42,866 bases of DNA from a virus, in the IMG/VR virus record IMGVR_UViG_3300046331_000696, positions 1-42,866 of that record. One strand, written 5' to 3'. This document shows positions 25,246-33,196 of this stretch, piece by piece (within the stretch, counting starts at the first letter, position 1; the number at the start of each line of letters is the position of its first letter). The translations under genes were made by a program, and so were the position numbers. Under the pieces are notes generated by a model. The model saw nothing but the letters and a program-made list of their open reading frames with translations. It ran no database searches and was not told where the DNA came from.

Positions 25246-25674
25246 ATGGCATCAGGATACAACTCACCGAATTATACCAACGGGGAATTTACGCAGCTCC
25301 AGCTCAAAGGCAACCATGGGCGTACGCCAAGAATTAAAACGGAGGTTACGCTTGAGTATGATACTGTAGCAGAAGAGGTAACAATTACGCCCGACTTGAT
25401 TGACGCAAATTATTTGCGTGCAGGCTCTCATTTTCGCATTACGGACATGAACGGCATTGAGGCGCGTTTGGATATTAATCCCGCAACGCCCAATGACCCT
25501 CTTGTCTTGGATGTTTCGGGGCTCGCAAAAGCGACAACAACAGATGGGGATTGGTTGGTAACAATGTCTTTGGATAGCGCTGTTCCCGACAATTATGAAG
25601 CCACAGGGGTAGCAAAAAGAATCAATTCGGGTCGCTCCATTGCTCCAACTTTGTTCTTTGATACAACTGCTTAG
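25246..25674 (+). CDS. Putative head decoration protein
   Basis: A 142-residue, beta-rich, Thr/Asp-rich protein without Cys. It lies between the protease/scaffold and the major capsid gene. Small proteins in that slot are often decoration or stabilisation proteins of the capsid (like lambda gpD). No direct motif is available, so the call rests on position and composition. Confidence 0.5.
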   Translation: MASGYNSPNYTNGEFTQLQLKGNHGRTPRIKTEVTLEYDTVAEEVTITPDLIDANYLRAGSHFRITDMNGIEARLDINPATPNDPLVLDVSGLAKATTTDGDWLVTMSLDSAVPDNYEATGVAKRINSGRSIAPTLFFDTTA

Positions 25675-25745
25675 GCTCAAGCCAGGCAAAAAATAAGCAA
25701 AATAAGGGTGTCTTTTTATCTTAAAAATTAAAATTAAAATATTAT

Positions 25746-26735
25746 ATGCCAGTAACCAGCTCAACCGGCGGTCTAAAAATAGACACAACGGTAACGACAG
25801 AGTTCGCAGAAATTTTTCTTTCCGACAATCGTTTTGTTGAGAAAGATATGTTTGCCGGTGTACAGGTTATCGAAGTTCCCCAAGCAGATGGTTTTAACAA
25901 TTACGAAGCTGCATCCGATTTTAGAGGTTTCGGAGAAAGCGAGTGTGAAGGTGAACCAATTGGCAAAACGGAAATGACCCGCGTACCTTACAAGTGTAAA
26001 ACAGCTACTATGGTAGGGCATAGAAAAAGCTGCGAGCTGGAGGATACGGTACATACAACAAATGGTGCAGAGGCTGCACTTACACCTTTGCAAGTTGACT
26101 TGTCATATCAGGCAAGTCGGGGTACTTGGATGACAATGTGGTTTGGCAGATATGGGTCGTCTGATACACGGTTTAGACATCAAGATGGTTTTTTTACTCA
26201 ATTGTTGGCAAAATCGGGCACAAGCACAACCACAGCATACAAATACCCGACCGTGCTTTCAACTGGTAGTGCTTTGAGTGGGGACGATGCCCGCAACGTG
26301 CTTAGAGATATAAGCCGCAACTGTAAAGAACCTCTTTTGTCTTTGCCTAACAATATGAAAGTTTGGCACATGACAAAGGATTTCTTTGATGTCCTAAAAG
26401 ACGGGTTGAATGCCAACAACGCAACCGAAAGATACGCCGAGAAAGAGATAAACGGATTCATGGTTCCAACTTGGGATGGTATTCCGATTATCGTTCATCA
26501 GCAATGGTCAAAAGGTATTTGGAAAGAGTTTTGGGGTAACACTTACAACCGCGCGTATGGTGTAATCCTAACCGCTACAAATGCACTTTGGCACGTTCGG
26601 GTAAAAAACAAAAAATACCCATTTTTGAAATTCAGAACGGTGGATGAGGATTTTGGCTTTACGCTTCGTGCAGCGGCAAAAACCCGTTTCTGTTTGAGAC
26701 TTCCAAGACCTGAATACATCGCTTGGGCTAACTAA
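25746..26735 (+). CDS. Putative major capsid protein
   Basis: A 329-residue protein directly after the protease/scaffold and decoration genes. The size and alpha/beta composition fit an HK97-fold capsid protein. A helical segment (ARNVLRDISRNCK) and a C-terminal strand region (FGFTLRAAAKTRFCLRLPRP) are consistent. It has more Cys than usual (ECEGE, KCKTA, SCELE), which could give intersubunit bonds. No catalytic motif is seen. The preceding 70 bases are AT-rich and hold no clear promoter. Confidence 0.7.
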   Translation: MPVTSSTGGLKIDTTVTTEFAEIFLSDNRFVEKDMFAGVQVIEVPQADGFNNYEAASDFRGFGESECEGEPIGKTEMTRVPYKCKTATMVGHRKSCELEDTVHTTNGAEAALTPLQVDLSYQASRGTWMTMWFGRYGSSDTRFRHQDGFFTQLLAKSGTSTTTAYKYPTVLSTGSALSGDDARNVLRDISRNCKEPLLSLPNNMKVWHMTKDFFDVLKDGLNANNATERYAEKEINGFMVPTWDGIPIIVHQQWSKGIWKEFWGNTYNRAYGVILTATNALWHVRVKNKKYPFLKFRTVDEDFGFTLRAAAKTRFCLRLPRPEYIAWAN

Positions 26736-26764
26736 AAGCAGCCCAATACAAACTATTTTTTAAT

Positions 26765-27379
26765 ATGCCTTGTGATAACTTGGGTTTTGAGCTGGAATGC
26801 GATGATGATGTCATCGGTGGTATTGCAGACGTTTGGATGAACTCCTTAGATAATATTACCAATTACGAAGTGGGTGGTTTGCCCACCGTTGATGATATTA
26901 CTAAGATAAATTTGAATGGTGCAACAGCTGGATTTAAATTTAAACGTGTAGCTTTGCGTACCAAACCTGCAACAGTAGCACAATTTGACGAGCCTTTGGT
27001 TGGTGAATTCGGGGTTTCGGGGACTCAAAAATTGGAGCTTACCATTGATTCATTTATCGCTAAAGCTGCCCGCCAATTCAAAAAATACGCACAAACTTGT
27101 AAATGTGGATTTGTGTTTTTGATTCAGTTAAATGCTACGTATCTTGGGGAGCCTGCTGTTTTAGTATTTGGAAGCGACCCCAAAACACAATTGGCAGCCA
27201 CGCCTAAGATTGTGTTTGGAGGAACGCCCATTACAGCAGACCCACAGCCTGCATCGGGTACAGCGCAAACAACAAACAATGCACAAATCAACTCATTCGT
27301 TTTCACGAGAGTAACCAATGCAAGCGGTTTGAGCAGAAACTATGTCGGGGACATGGATAGCACCATCCTGGACATTTAA
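26765..27379 (+). CDS. Virion protein, possible tail tube
   Basis: A 204-residue, beta-rich protein starting with a Cys/Asp-rich ECDDDVIGGIADVWMNSLDN. A similar opening (GGI...VW...NLDN-type) occurs in structural proteins of other Bacteroidota phages, some annotated as tail tube. It lies between the capsid and portal genes, an odd place for a tail tube in other phage groups. The function remains open; a structural role is likely. Confidence 0.55.
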   Translation: MPCDNLGFELECDDDVIGGIADVWMNSLDNITNYEVGGLPTVDDITKINLNGATAGFKFKRVALRTKPATVAQFDEPLVGEFGVSGTQKLELTIDSFIAKAARQFKKYAQTCKCGFVFLIQLNATYLGEPAVLVFGSDPKTQLAATPKIVFGGTPITADPQPASGTAQTTNNAQINSFVFTRVTNASGLSRNYVGDMDSTILDI

Positions 27380-27401
27380 AAAAGATTTTTACCTAAAATT
27401 C

Positions 27402-27435
27402 AAAAAGCCTCTCACTTTCGTGTGGGGCTTTTTTA
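27402..27435 (+). terminator. Terminator before the portal gene
   Basis: AAAAAGCCTCTCAC, loop TTTC, then GTGTGGGGCTTTTTT form a stem with one G-U pair and one mismatch, followed by a T run. It may reduce transcription from the abundant capsid genes into the portal gene. Confidence 0.75.
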
Positions 27436-27447
27436 ATAAAAAATGCC

Positions 27448-29034
27448 ATGTATAATAACCGAAATCACAATCGCAAAAAAAATAACCCGCCCAAGGATAA
27501 TTTCAAGCAAAACCCAAGCACCGCTTATAAAAAAAAGGATGCTGGTTGGAGTATGGAATATTCGGACAAAGTCCCCGAGATTGGGGAAAATGCCCAAATA
27601 GCTGGTTATATGCGTGCAGATAATGCAGGCAATTATAGTTTTCATGCTATGGCAAGCACCGCCGAGAATGAAGACTTTACGCCTACACATAGGGAGGATT
27701 CGGAGAGCATTTTAGATAAAGATAGGCACGAAGAACCTCGCCCAGCCGATGTAATAAAAGGTATGTCTTTAGGCTTGGGTACTTTGACTGATACAGGCGT
27801 TTATATTGGGTTGAATGATTTGAACGAATTATACGACGCGCTAAAAGATGCAGCGGTGAATAGTACCACAAATGCCAGCTCAATTGAGCTAAAGCACACA
27901 ATGGTAGTAGGTTCGGGATTTATATTCAAGGAAGAGAATAGCAAGAAAAACGAGGCGTTGATTAAGAAATACCGAGTAAGGAACATATATAAAAAGTCTG
28001 TTTTACAGTTTATTGGGTTCGGAAATACTTTTGTCAAGATAGATAAAGCTACTAAAGCCTGCGAATTTGAGGTGCTTGATTGTGCCTTTACCAAGCTTAA
28101 ATTTGTAAAAATAAAATCGGATACCTACGAAGCAATGCCTTCAGAGATTGGATTTTCCTATGAGTTTTACGAAGAGAGCGGGGTTACCGCAACGGATAAA
28201 ACTATTATAGATTATCCTATTTACCCTGACTTTAAGACAGAAACACACGAAGAAGACAACGGAGAAGAAATAGCAGCCAACAACGTCCTTTCCAGCATTA
28301 TCCACCTAAAAAATGAGACCATTGGGCGGAATTATTTGGGCTTGCCCTCTTGGTATGCTGGGCGTATCGCTGCCAAAGCGGACTATTCCATTGGGCGGAC
28401 GAACTTAAACAAGTTTGAAAATGGCATGAAGCCCGACTACCTTATCCTTATTGAAGGTGCCAACCCCAACGACCCGCTACAAAATCTAATGCTCAAGAAA
28501 ATGGAGCAGCGGTTAAAAGGGCTAAAAAACACGGGTAGAACTATGATTTTTCACGCACCCATAGGCTCCACCAAAATAACGTTTATTAAGATATCGGGAG
28601 ACCTTGATGGAGATTACCTCAAACTTTGGGAACAGGTTAAATATACCATAGCGCAAAGCCAAAAACTAAGCCCCGCTTTAGCTGGTATCGCTGTTGCAGG
28701 TAAATTAGGGGATTTGCAGTCTTTGAGGTTAGACTTTGAATTACTCAACAATGGGGTAATTACCAAGATGCAGCAGGATTTTATTGAGGAAGTGTTGATG
28801 CCTATTTTTGAAACAATTGACGAGATTGAGGGCTCTACCCTGGTAGATGATTTTATTGGCATCAAATCCGCCCCGCCCTTAAGCTATAAAACGGAGCTCA
28901 AACCAGCCGACTACACGAAAGTAAACGAAGCTCGGACAATGAATGGTTTAGCAGAAGACCCGGAAATGGAGGGCAAATATATAAACCAAAATTTGCAACC
29001 ACAGGCACCCGAAACGCCTCAAACAATTCAATAA
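27448..29034 (+). CDS. Portal protein
   Basis: A 528-residue protein with the portal pattern. It has a long N-terminal region with VVGSGFIFKEEN and IGFGNTFVKIDK strands, a central stretch IIHLKNETIGRNYLGLPSW near 285-303 (the common HxKxxxxxxxxYGxP type), then long helices (LMLKKMEQRLKGLKNTG) and LSPALAGIAV. The C-terminus is Pro/Gln-rich. It would form the dodecameric ring through which TerL pumps DNA. It is separated from terL by about 14.5 kb, whereas in most siphophages it follows it. Confidence 0.85.
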   Translation: MYNNRNHNRKKNNPPKDNFKQNPSTAYKKKDAGWSMEYSDKVPEIGENAQIAGYMRADNAGNYSFHAMASTAENEDFTPTHREDSESILDKDRHEEPRPADVIKGMSLGLGTLTDTGVYIGLNDLNELYDALKDAAVNSTTNASSIELKHTMVVGSGFIFKEENSKKNEALIKKYRVRNIYKKSVLQFIGFGNTFVKIDKATKACEFEVLDCAFTKLKFVKIKSDTYEAMPSEIGFSYEFYEESGVTATDKTIIDYPIYPDFKTETHEEDNGEEIAANNVLSSIIHLKNETIGRNYLGLPSWYAGRIAAKADYSIGRTNLNKFENGMKPDYLILIEGANPNDPLQNLMLKKMEQRLKGLKNTGRTMIFHAPIGSTKITFIKISGDLDGDYLKLWEQVKYTIAQSQKLSPALAGIAVAGKLGDLQSLRLDFELLNNGVITKMQQDFIEEVLMPIFETIDEIEGSTLVDDFIGIKSAPPLSYKTELKPADYTKVNEARTMNGLAEDPEMEGKYINQNLQPQAPETPQTIQ

Positions 29035-29649
29035 ATGAATCTATTCAACCAGCTTACCCGCGCCCAAGAATATGAGCTTAGTGGCTTGGGCTTTGAGAAG
29101 ATAATTGCGCCCCAGCAGCTGCAGGATATTATTATGGGCGTTGAGGAGGGGTATTTGGTTACGCTCGTCGGGGAGGAAATGTATCAAGAGATGATAAGCA
29201 AAAGGAATCCGACCGATGCAAATTATGCACCCGATGATGGCTTATTGGCTTCTGTGGTAAAGATGTTCCCTAATGATACAAATTATGAGAACTTTTGGAC
29301 TTACTCCTGCTTTGCCTTTTTACGGAGCGCACTCAATGAACAGTTTTTAGCACAAAAAACCGTAACACCTAGCACGGTCGGGGTGCAACAAGCCAATACC
29401 GAGTTTAGTAAGCCAGCGGATAAAAACTCAGTGGGCAGTGTAATGAGCGCTATGTCCTCGTCGACAAATATGTTGCGTAATAAATCCATTCGCTACCTAT
29501 GCAAAAACAGGGATTTATTCCCCAAGTTAGACCTCACAATTTGCAACAATTCGTGTGGTTGTTCTTCAAACAATTCAAACCCAACGGATGCAGGCGGTAA
29601 AGCGATACCGCCTCAAGCTTCCACTGGTATAACTTTTCATATATTTTAG
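29035..29649 (+). CDS. Putative head-tail connector (adaptor) protein
   Basis: A 204-residue, mainly helical protein whose ATG touches the portal stop. Proteins after the portal gene with this size and opening (LTRAQEYELSGLGFEKII) are typical adaptor or connector proteins. The C-terminus carries a small Cys cluster (CNNSCGCS) that could bind metal. The call is from position and fold type only. Confidence 0.55.
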   Translation: MNLFNQLTRAQEYELSGLGFEKIIAPQQLQDIIMGVEEGYLVTLVGEEMYQEMISKRNPTDANYAPDDGLLASVVKMFPNDTNYENFWTYSCFAFLRSALNEQFLAQKTVTPSTVGVQQANTEFSKPADKNSVGSVMSAMSSSTNMLRNKSIRYLCKNRDLFPKLDLTICNNSCGCSSNNSNPTDAGGKAIPPQASTGITFHIF

Positions 29650-29652
29650 ACC

Positions 29653-30468
29653 ATGAAAATAACTAAAGTCGTAATAACAGCCAGCGGGCGGGTCTTGATT
29701 TATAGGAATGGTACCCTTGTGTATTCGGGGATAAAAACGGACAAGCTTACCTATAGCTCAGCGGATTCAATGTTTTCCATAAATGGAGACTTCTATTTCT
29801 CCTATGATAAAACGCCGGTCGTTTATGATTTTGACCCAAACCCACCCGTTACATTAGACCTTACCCCTACAGAGTTTTTAGACAAAATGACTGCAGAGGT
29901 GTTCAACGGTACGGATGCAGGCAGCGGTGGAGCGGGCAGTGGTGCAGCTACAGCAGACAAGCAGGACGACCAACTCGCATATTTGGAGCAAATAGATGAC
30001 ACCATAGGCTCAAATGCAGATACGCCTATAACAGACCCGAATTTGCTCGGTACGCATACGTCGCTACTCAAAGGCTTGCTCGTTGGCATAAATAGTATTG
30101 ATACAGAGCAGAAAGCAGCAAACGGGGTAACCGCTATCCCTAAGCACATTGTGGCTGCTGCAAGCAACAATGCCCAAATTTTGCGACTGGGACCAGGGCG
30201 TACCGTTGGAACAGGATATTTTAATGTGGTTGCTGCAGGAACAAAGCAAATTCGGGTTTATGATACAAACGTTTCCCCGACCAACCCCGCCCTTTTTCTG
30301 AATAGGCTTATCTATTCAGGTGTTGCAACGACCATTGGGCAAGTTTTAGAAATTCCACCGCTCAACTTTACTTTGGGGCTCGCTATTACCATGACTGCAG
30401 GCACAACCCCAACCGACAACACAGCAGTAGCAGTCAATTCTTGTAGGCTTACATTATCTCACACTTAA
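29653..30468 (+). CDS. Virion structural protein, possible fibre or decoration
   Basis: A 271-residue protein. Residues 1-75 are beta-rich; a Gly/Ser/Ala linker (DAGSGGAGSGAATAD) is near 92-106; a short helix follows; and the C-terminal 110 residues are Thr/Ala-rich strands. This modular build suits a surface or fibre protein. No receptor-binding motif can be named. Confidence 0.55.
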   Translation: MKITKVVITASGRVLIYRNGTLVYSGIKTDKLTYSSADSMFSINGDFYFSYDKTPVVYDFDPNPPVTLDLTPTEFLDKMTAEVFNGTDAGSGGAGSGAATADKQDDQLAYLEQIDDTIGSNADTPITDPNLLGTHTSLLKGLLVGINSIDTEQKAANGVTAIPKHIVAAASNNAQILRLGPGRTVGTGYFNVVAAGTKQIRVYDTNVSPTNPALFLNRLIYSGVATTIGQVLEIPPLNFTLGLAITMTAGTTPTDNTAVAVNSCRLTLSHT

Positions 30469-30479
30469 ATATTGCTCAA

Positions 30480-30929
30480 ATGGCAGCTACAATCCCAAAT
30501 GCAGGGGAAATTATTGAGGAACAATTTGTTTTAGCTCTAAAAGATAGTGCTGAAAAATTCCTCAACCCTGCCAATATGTTTTTGCCCAATCCCTCCGAAA
30601 TGGGATATGGTGTAAATCCCGAAAGTATTCACACGAAACTTTTGGCTACTCTCCAGCTCATTGCAGCCGACCCTCAATCTTTCAAACAAGAGGCTTTAGG
30701 GCTTTTCCAAAAGCACAGCATGAACTTGTTTGATTTTTATCAAAACTATGTGAATGGCAATCCCGACCAAACCTTTGATACTCTTTCCCAGCAGTATAGC
30801 GGTAAAGGTCTTCTTGCTGCAGCGGTCGGTGGTGGATTCAACCAGGGCTTTGCTGAGGGAACACCCGAACAAGGCAATCGGATGATTGATTATCTTGCTA
30901 AAATCCTGCGTACAGAGCTATTCTCTTAG
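30480..30929 (+). CDS. Hypothetical late protein
   Basis: A 149-residue soluble protein with a central Gly-rich loop (GLLAAAVGGGFNQGFAEG). The Gly/Ala stretch might be hydrophobic enough to touch a membrane, but no full helix is predicted. Its setting is the end of the late block. Confidence 0.65.
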   Translation: MAATIPNAGEIIEEQFVLALKDSAEKFLNPANMFLPNPSEMGYGVNPESIHTKLLATLQLIAADPQSFKQEALGLFQKHSMNLFDFYQNYVNGNPDQTFDTLSQQYSGKGLLAAAVGGGFNQGFAEGTPEQGNRMIDYLAKILRTELFS

Positions 30930-30983
30930 CCTGTACAATTTTGCAAGTTTTTATTTATGTATCAATAAACCAAAAAAAGCATC

Positions 30984-31358
30984 ATGCTGAACCAATATTC
31001 CAAATTCCTGCTCTTAAATGCAGTATTTGCGCAAATGTTAACCCTGCAGAAGCAGGTACAAATAGCCGATTCAAATATCGCTAAAAATCAAGCGCTTTTA
31101 GTACCGCTTGACCGTGAAGACCTTGCACCATTTGAAATGGTTCAAAAGTCAAACTACACGAACATTTTGGCAGCTTTGAACAACCAAAAGATTGTAACTG
31201 TAGCCAAAATTAACGAAATAACCGACAAGTGGGCAACAATGGGGACAATTTATGCAGGGCTTATGGTGGAGCTATCCCAGCCGAATCGGGAACAGGACAA
31301 AATCAAATTTGAGGAAAGTCCGCTCGGTATCGCTGCTGCTGCACAATTCCCTGCATGA
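30984..31358 (+). CDS. Hypothetical late protein
   Basis: A 124-residue helical protein with an N-terminal hydrophobic stretch (FLLLNAVFAQMLTLQ, residues 8-22) that could be a short membrane or amphipathic helix. No domain is recognised. The stop is TGA, and a strong terminator follows 34 bases later. It lies next to the holin-like gene, so a role in lysis is possible but not shown. Confidence 0.65.
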   Translation: MLNQYSKFLLLNAVFAQMLTLQKQVQIADSNIAKNQALLVPLDREDLAPFEMVQKSNYTNILAALNNQKIVTVAKINEITDKWATMGTIYAGLMVELSQPNREQDKIKFEESPLGIAAAAQFPA

Positions 31359-31392
31359 ACCGAATTTGCCAATAATACCGAATTATAAACCC

Positions 31393-31432
31393 AAAAAGGG
31401 AGACGCGGTCGGTATCCGTGTCTCCCTTTTTT
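31393..31432 (+). terminator. Rho-independent terminator
   Basis: AAAAAGGGAGACGCGG and CCGTGTCTCCCTTTTT pair with one G-U and a seven-base loop, followed by further T residues. Confidence 0.85.
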
Positions 31433-31448
31433 TATCCCAATTATCAAA

Positions 31449-31859
31449 ATGAAAAAATTAAATATTAAAATTAATATCTTGGTTTGCATTTGTCTGTTGA
31501 TAGCGACGCTTTCCACCATTGTACCCATGCTTGCCCAAAGTTCTGAACCAACAGCACCGACCGCCCAAACAGCTAGCACAATGCCAACAGACCCATTTAA
31601 CAGCAGCTTAGTAGGAATATTGATTGCGGGGCTGATTTGGGTGCTTAAAACCTCCATTTTGGATAATAACAAGGTTATTGGTTCAATTCCCCAAATGCTG
31701 GAGGCTAACAGGCTTTTGTTGGAAAAAACAGATGCCAGGCTTGTGCTTTTGGAAAAAACCACAGAAGACCACAAGCAGGCATTGGAACAAAATACACGAG
31801 CAACAAAGGAAATTCACGAAGATTTAAAAAAAATATTTGCCAAAATGTCTGCGGAATGA
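31449..31859 (+). CDS. Holin-like membrane protein with coiled-coil tail
   Basis: A 136-residue protein. Residues 1-30 are a basic start, a hydrophobic stretch and a possible signal-peptidase site after AQS. A second hydrophobic helix lies near 52-70 (SLVGILIAGLIWVLKTSIL). The rest is a coiled coil (about 78-134). Small two-helix proteins at the end of the late operon are often holins, and a signal-containing coiled coil would also fit a spanin-like part. No endolysin is next to it, so the call is tentative. The stop is TGA. Confidence 0.5.
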   Translation: MKKLNIKINILVCICLLIATLSTIVPMLAQSSEPTAPTAQTASTMPTDPFNSSLVGILIAGLIWVLKTSILDNNKVIGSIPQMLEANRLLLEKTDARLVLLEKTTEDHKQALEQNTRATKEIHEDLKKIFAKMSAE

Positions 31860-31915
31860 AACAGAATTTATATTTTTGCCGTTAGATAATCATAAAACTT
31901 AAGTCGCAAGGCTTT

Positions 31916-31942
31916 ATGCCTGCCCAAAAGGCGGGCATTTTA
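31916..31942 (+). terminator. Hairpin after the last late gene
   Basis: ATGCCTGCC and GGCGGGCAT form a 9-bp stem with a CAAAA loop, followed by TTTTAAAA. It is probably the terminator of the late operon. It could also release the 5' end of the tRNA-like sequence that begins four bases later. Confidence 0.65.
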
Positions 31943-31945
31943 AAA

Positions 31946-32016
31946 CAAAGGGTAGTTTAACAGGTAGAACATAGGCTTATGGCTGAACAATGGAGGTTCA
32001 AATCCTTCCCCTTTGA
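31946..32016 (+). tRNA. tRNA-like structure 1 (anticodon arm atypical)
   Basis: CAAAGGG and CCCTTTG form a perfect 7-bp acceptor stem with A as discriminator base. GTTT/GAAC with an eight-base loop containing GG makes a D arm. GGAGG-TTCAAAT-CCTTC is a good T arm. The intervening 21 bases do not give a normal 5-bp anticodon stem; only the short hairpin CATA-GGCT-TATG can form. CCA is not encoded. I therefore cannot name an anticodon. It may be a degenerate or remodelled tRNA. Confidence 0.45.
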
Positions 32017-32124
32017 CTAAGTGTATTTTTTTAGTTTCAATGTTTGAGCTTTGGTTTGCCCAAGAGTTGTCAAATTAAACTAAATATATTTATTGTTTCT
32101 TAGTAAAGCTCTAAGGAACAATTT

Positions 32125-32215
32125 AGAGGACAAGCATTTGATGGTTGATGCAGCTTTTGGGTAGCTTGTTCTTTGCTCCCATCAGAACAAGGAGGTTCAA
32201 ACCCTTCGTCCCCTA
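32125..32215 (+). tRNA. tRNA-like structure 2 with long variable arm
   Basis: AGAGGAC pairs with GTCCCCT with one A-C mismatch as acceptor. GCAT/ATGC makes the D arm. AGCT-TTTGGGT-AGCT gives a four-base anticodon stem with a seven-base loop (anticodon would read TGG). TGTTC/GAACA gives a long variable arm. GGAGG-TTCAAAC-CCTTC is the T arm, almost the same as in structure 1. A long variable arm belongs to Ser, Leu or Tyr tRNAs, which conflicts with a proline anticodon, so its identity is unsure. CCA is not encoded. Confidence 0.45.
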
Positions 32216-32253
32216 CGCACCGACCAAAGTGTTTTGGGTTTGTAGATTGGTTT

Positions 32254-32291
32254 AAAAAGCCCCGCTTATCTTTGGATAGGCGGGGCTTTTT
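32254..32291. terminator. Bidirectional terminator between late and leftward early regions
   Basis: A 17-base arm pair centred on GCCCCGC/GCGGGGC with a TTTG loop and flanking A and T tracts. The 438 bases from 31860 to 32297 hold no protein gene, only the two tRNA-like structures and these hairpins. Confidence 0.9.
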
Positions 32292-32297
32292 TGTGCT

Positions 32298-32567
32298 CTA
32301 TAAGTTCCGAGCTTCGTTCATTTCTATGGCAAATTTAGCCTGGTTAAATTCGGATTGCGGTGGTTTCCATGAATGCCCACATTGTGGACATTTAAGGCAC
32401 TCTCGCAGCATTTGGAACCAGCCCAAATCTTCTACAGAAACAAACTCCAAATCATCCCCGAAAGGATTTTCACGTGTCAATCCACCTGGCATCTTCCCAA
32501 TTTGGGCGGGCGCGTTGCATTTTTTACAAAAAGGCGTATTGGGATGATAAACCTTGTGTTTTTCCAT
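32298..32567 (-). CDS. Small zinc-ribbon protein
   Basis: An 89-residue protein with two Cys pairs, FCKKC near residues 13-17 and CLKCPQCGH near 57-65, a likely zinc ribbon. The second resembles rubredoxin-type knuckles (CPxCG). Such phage proteins can bind nucleic acid or a host polymerase, but nothing more specific can be read. It is the last gene of the leftward early block. Confidence 0.75.
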   Translation of the reverse strand: MEKHKVYHPNTPFCKKCNAPAQIGKMPGGLTRENPFGDDLEFVSVEDLGWFQMLRECLKCPQCGHSWKPPQSEFNQAKFAIEMNEARNL

Positions 32568-32568
32568 G

Positions 32569-32934
32569 TTACAGCGCGGGGATTACATATTTTGAATAAT
32601 TTGAGTCGGTTACAACCTTCCAGTCATTGGCATACACGTCGTAACCCTCTAAAACAACGGCTTGGTCAACAGTGTAACCACCGTTTTGAGAAACCAGCAA
32701 TGCACACAGGTAGGGAGAAAACTCAACCTTGGCATCCGCGCCCGATGTATTCATAACATCTTTGGCTAAATCAGGCACGGAGATAAATTTTGCCACCTCC
32801 CCAGCTGTTGTAGTAAGTCCTGGACGATAAAATAAAGCCTTGCCCTTGTATTGTGGGCGTGTGAATAAATAACCATTAGCAAGTGCTAATTCTGAAGCTT
32901 CTTGGAAGCTTAGGTTTTCCGTTTTGTTTTGCAT
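32569..32934 (-). CDS. DUF2829/Tad2-like protein (possible anti-Thoeris factor)
   Basis: A 121-residue protein. The pattern LSFQEASELALANGYLFTRP at the N-terminus, FSPYLCALLVS in the middle, and YDVYANDWKVV at the C-terminus follows the DUF2829 layout (F.EA...L..G..v.R, F.PYi...., D.lA.DW.vv). Members of that family include Tad2, which binds the signalling molecule of Thoeris defence and so blocks abortive infection. Several family positions are replaced here, so activity and ligand are uncertain. The frame is open upstream to 33060, but the ATG at 32934 gives the family-like start. Confidence 0.55.
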   Translation of the reverse strand: MQNKTENLSFQEASELALANGYLFTRPQYKGKALFYRPGLTTTAGEVAKFISVPDLAKDVMNTSGADAKVEFSPYLCALLVSQNGGYTVDQAVVLEGYDVYANDWKVVTDSNYSKYVIPAL

Positions 32935-33196
32935 GGTTGGTAATATAATTGTAATGTTTAAAAGTGTTTTTAATATTTGAAAGAATTTGCTGTACGGCAA
33001 GCTCTGTTCGCTTTTTGCGCCGTTGCTGCTCAAATTCGCGGTCTTGTGGGAACATTGCAATTAGTTGATTTATCTCCTCATCATTTAGGAAGACTTGAAT
33101 GGGCAGCGGTTCGGGCTCATACCATAGAATAACCTTGGGCTTTGTCGGGTCGTGTGGTTGGCGCGGTGCCTGTAGAGGGATATGGAATTCGGACAT
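32876..33196 (-). CDS. Hypothetical protein
   Basis: A 106-residue protein with a Pro-rich first third and a basic helical end. Its 3' part overlaps the Tad2-like gene by 59 bases. Its ATG shares one base with the stop of the methyltransferase upstream, so it is co-translated. No domain is recognised. Confidence 0.6.
   Translation of the reverse strand: MSEFHIPLQAPRQPHDPTKPKVILWYEPEPLPIQVFLNDEEINQLIAMFPQDREFEQQRRKKRTELAVQQILSNIKNTFKHYNYITNHAKQNGKPKLPRSFRISTC

Noticed and set aside
31250-31774. Leftward 174-codon frame across the terminator and holin-like gene
   Set aside because: It runs through a strong terminator and opposite a better-supported gene.
31946-32215. A UGA-suppressor tRNA explaining the methyltransferase cassette
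   Set aside because: Neither tRNA-like structure offers a UCA anticodon in a proper seven-base loop.
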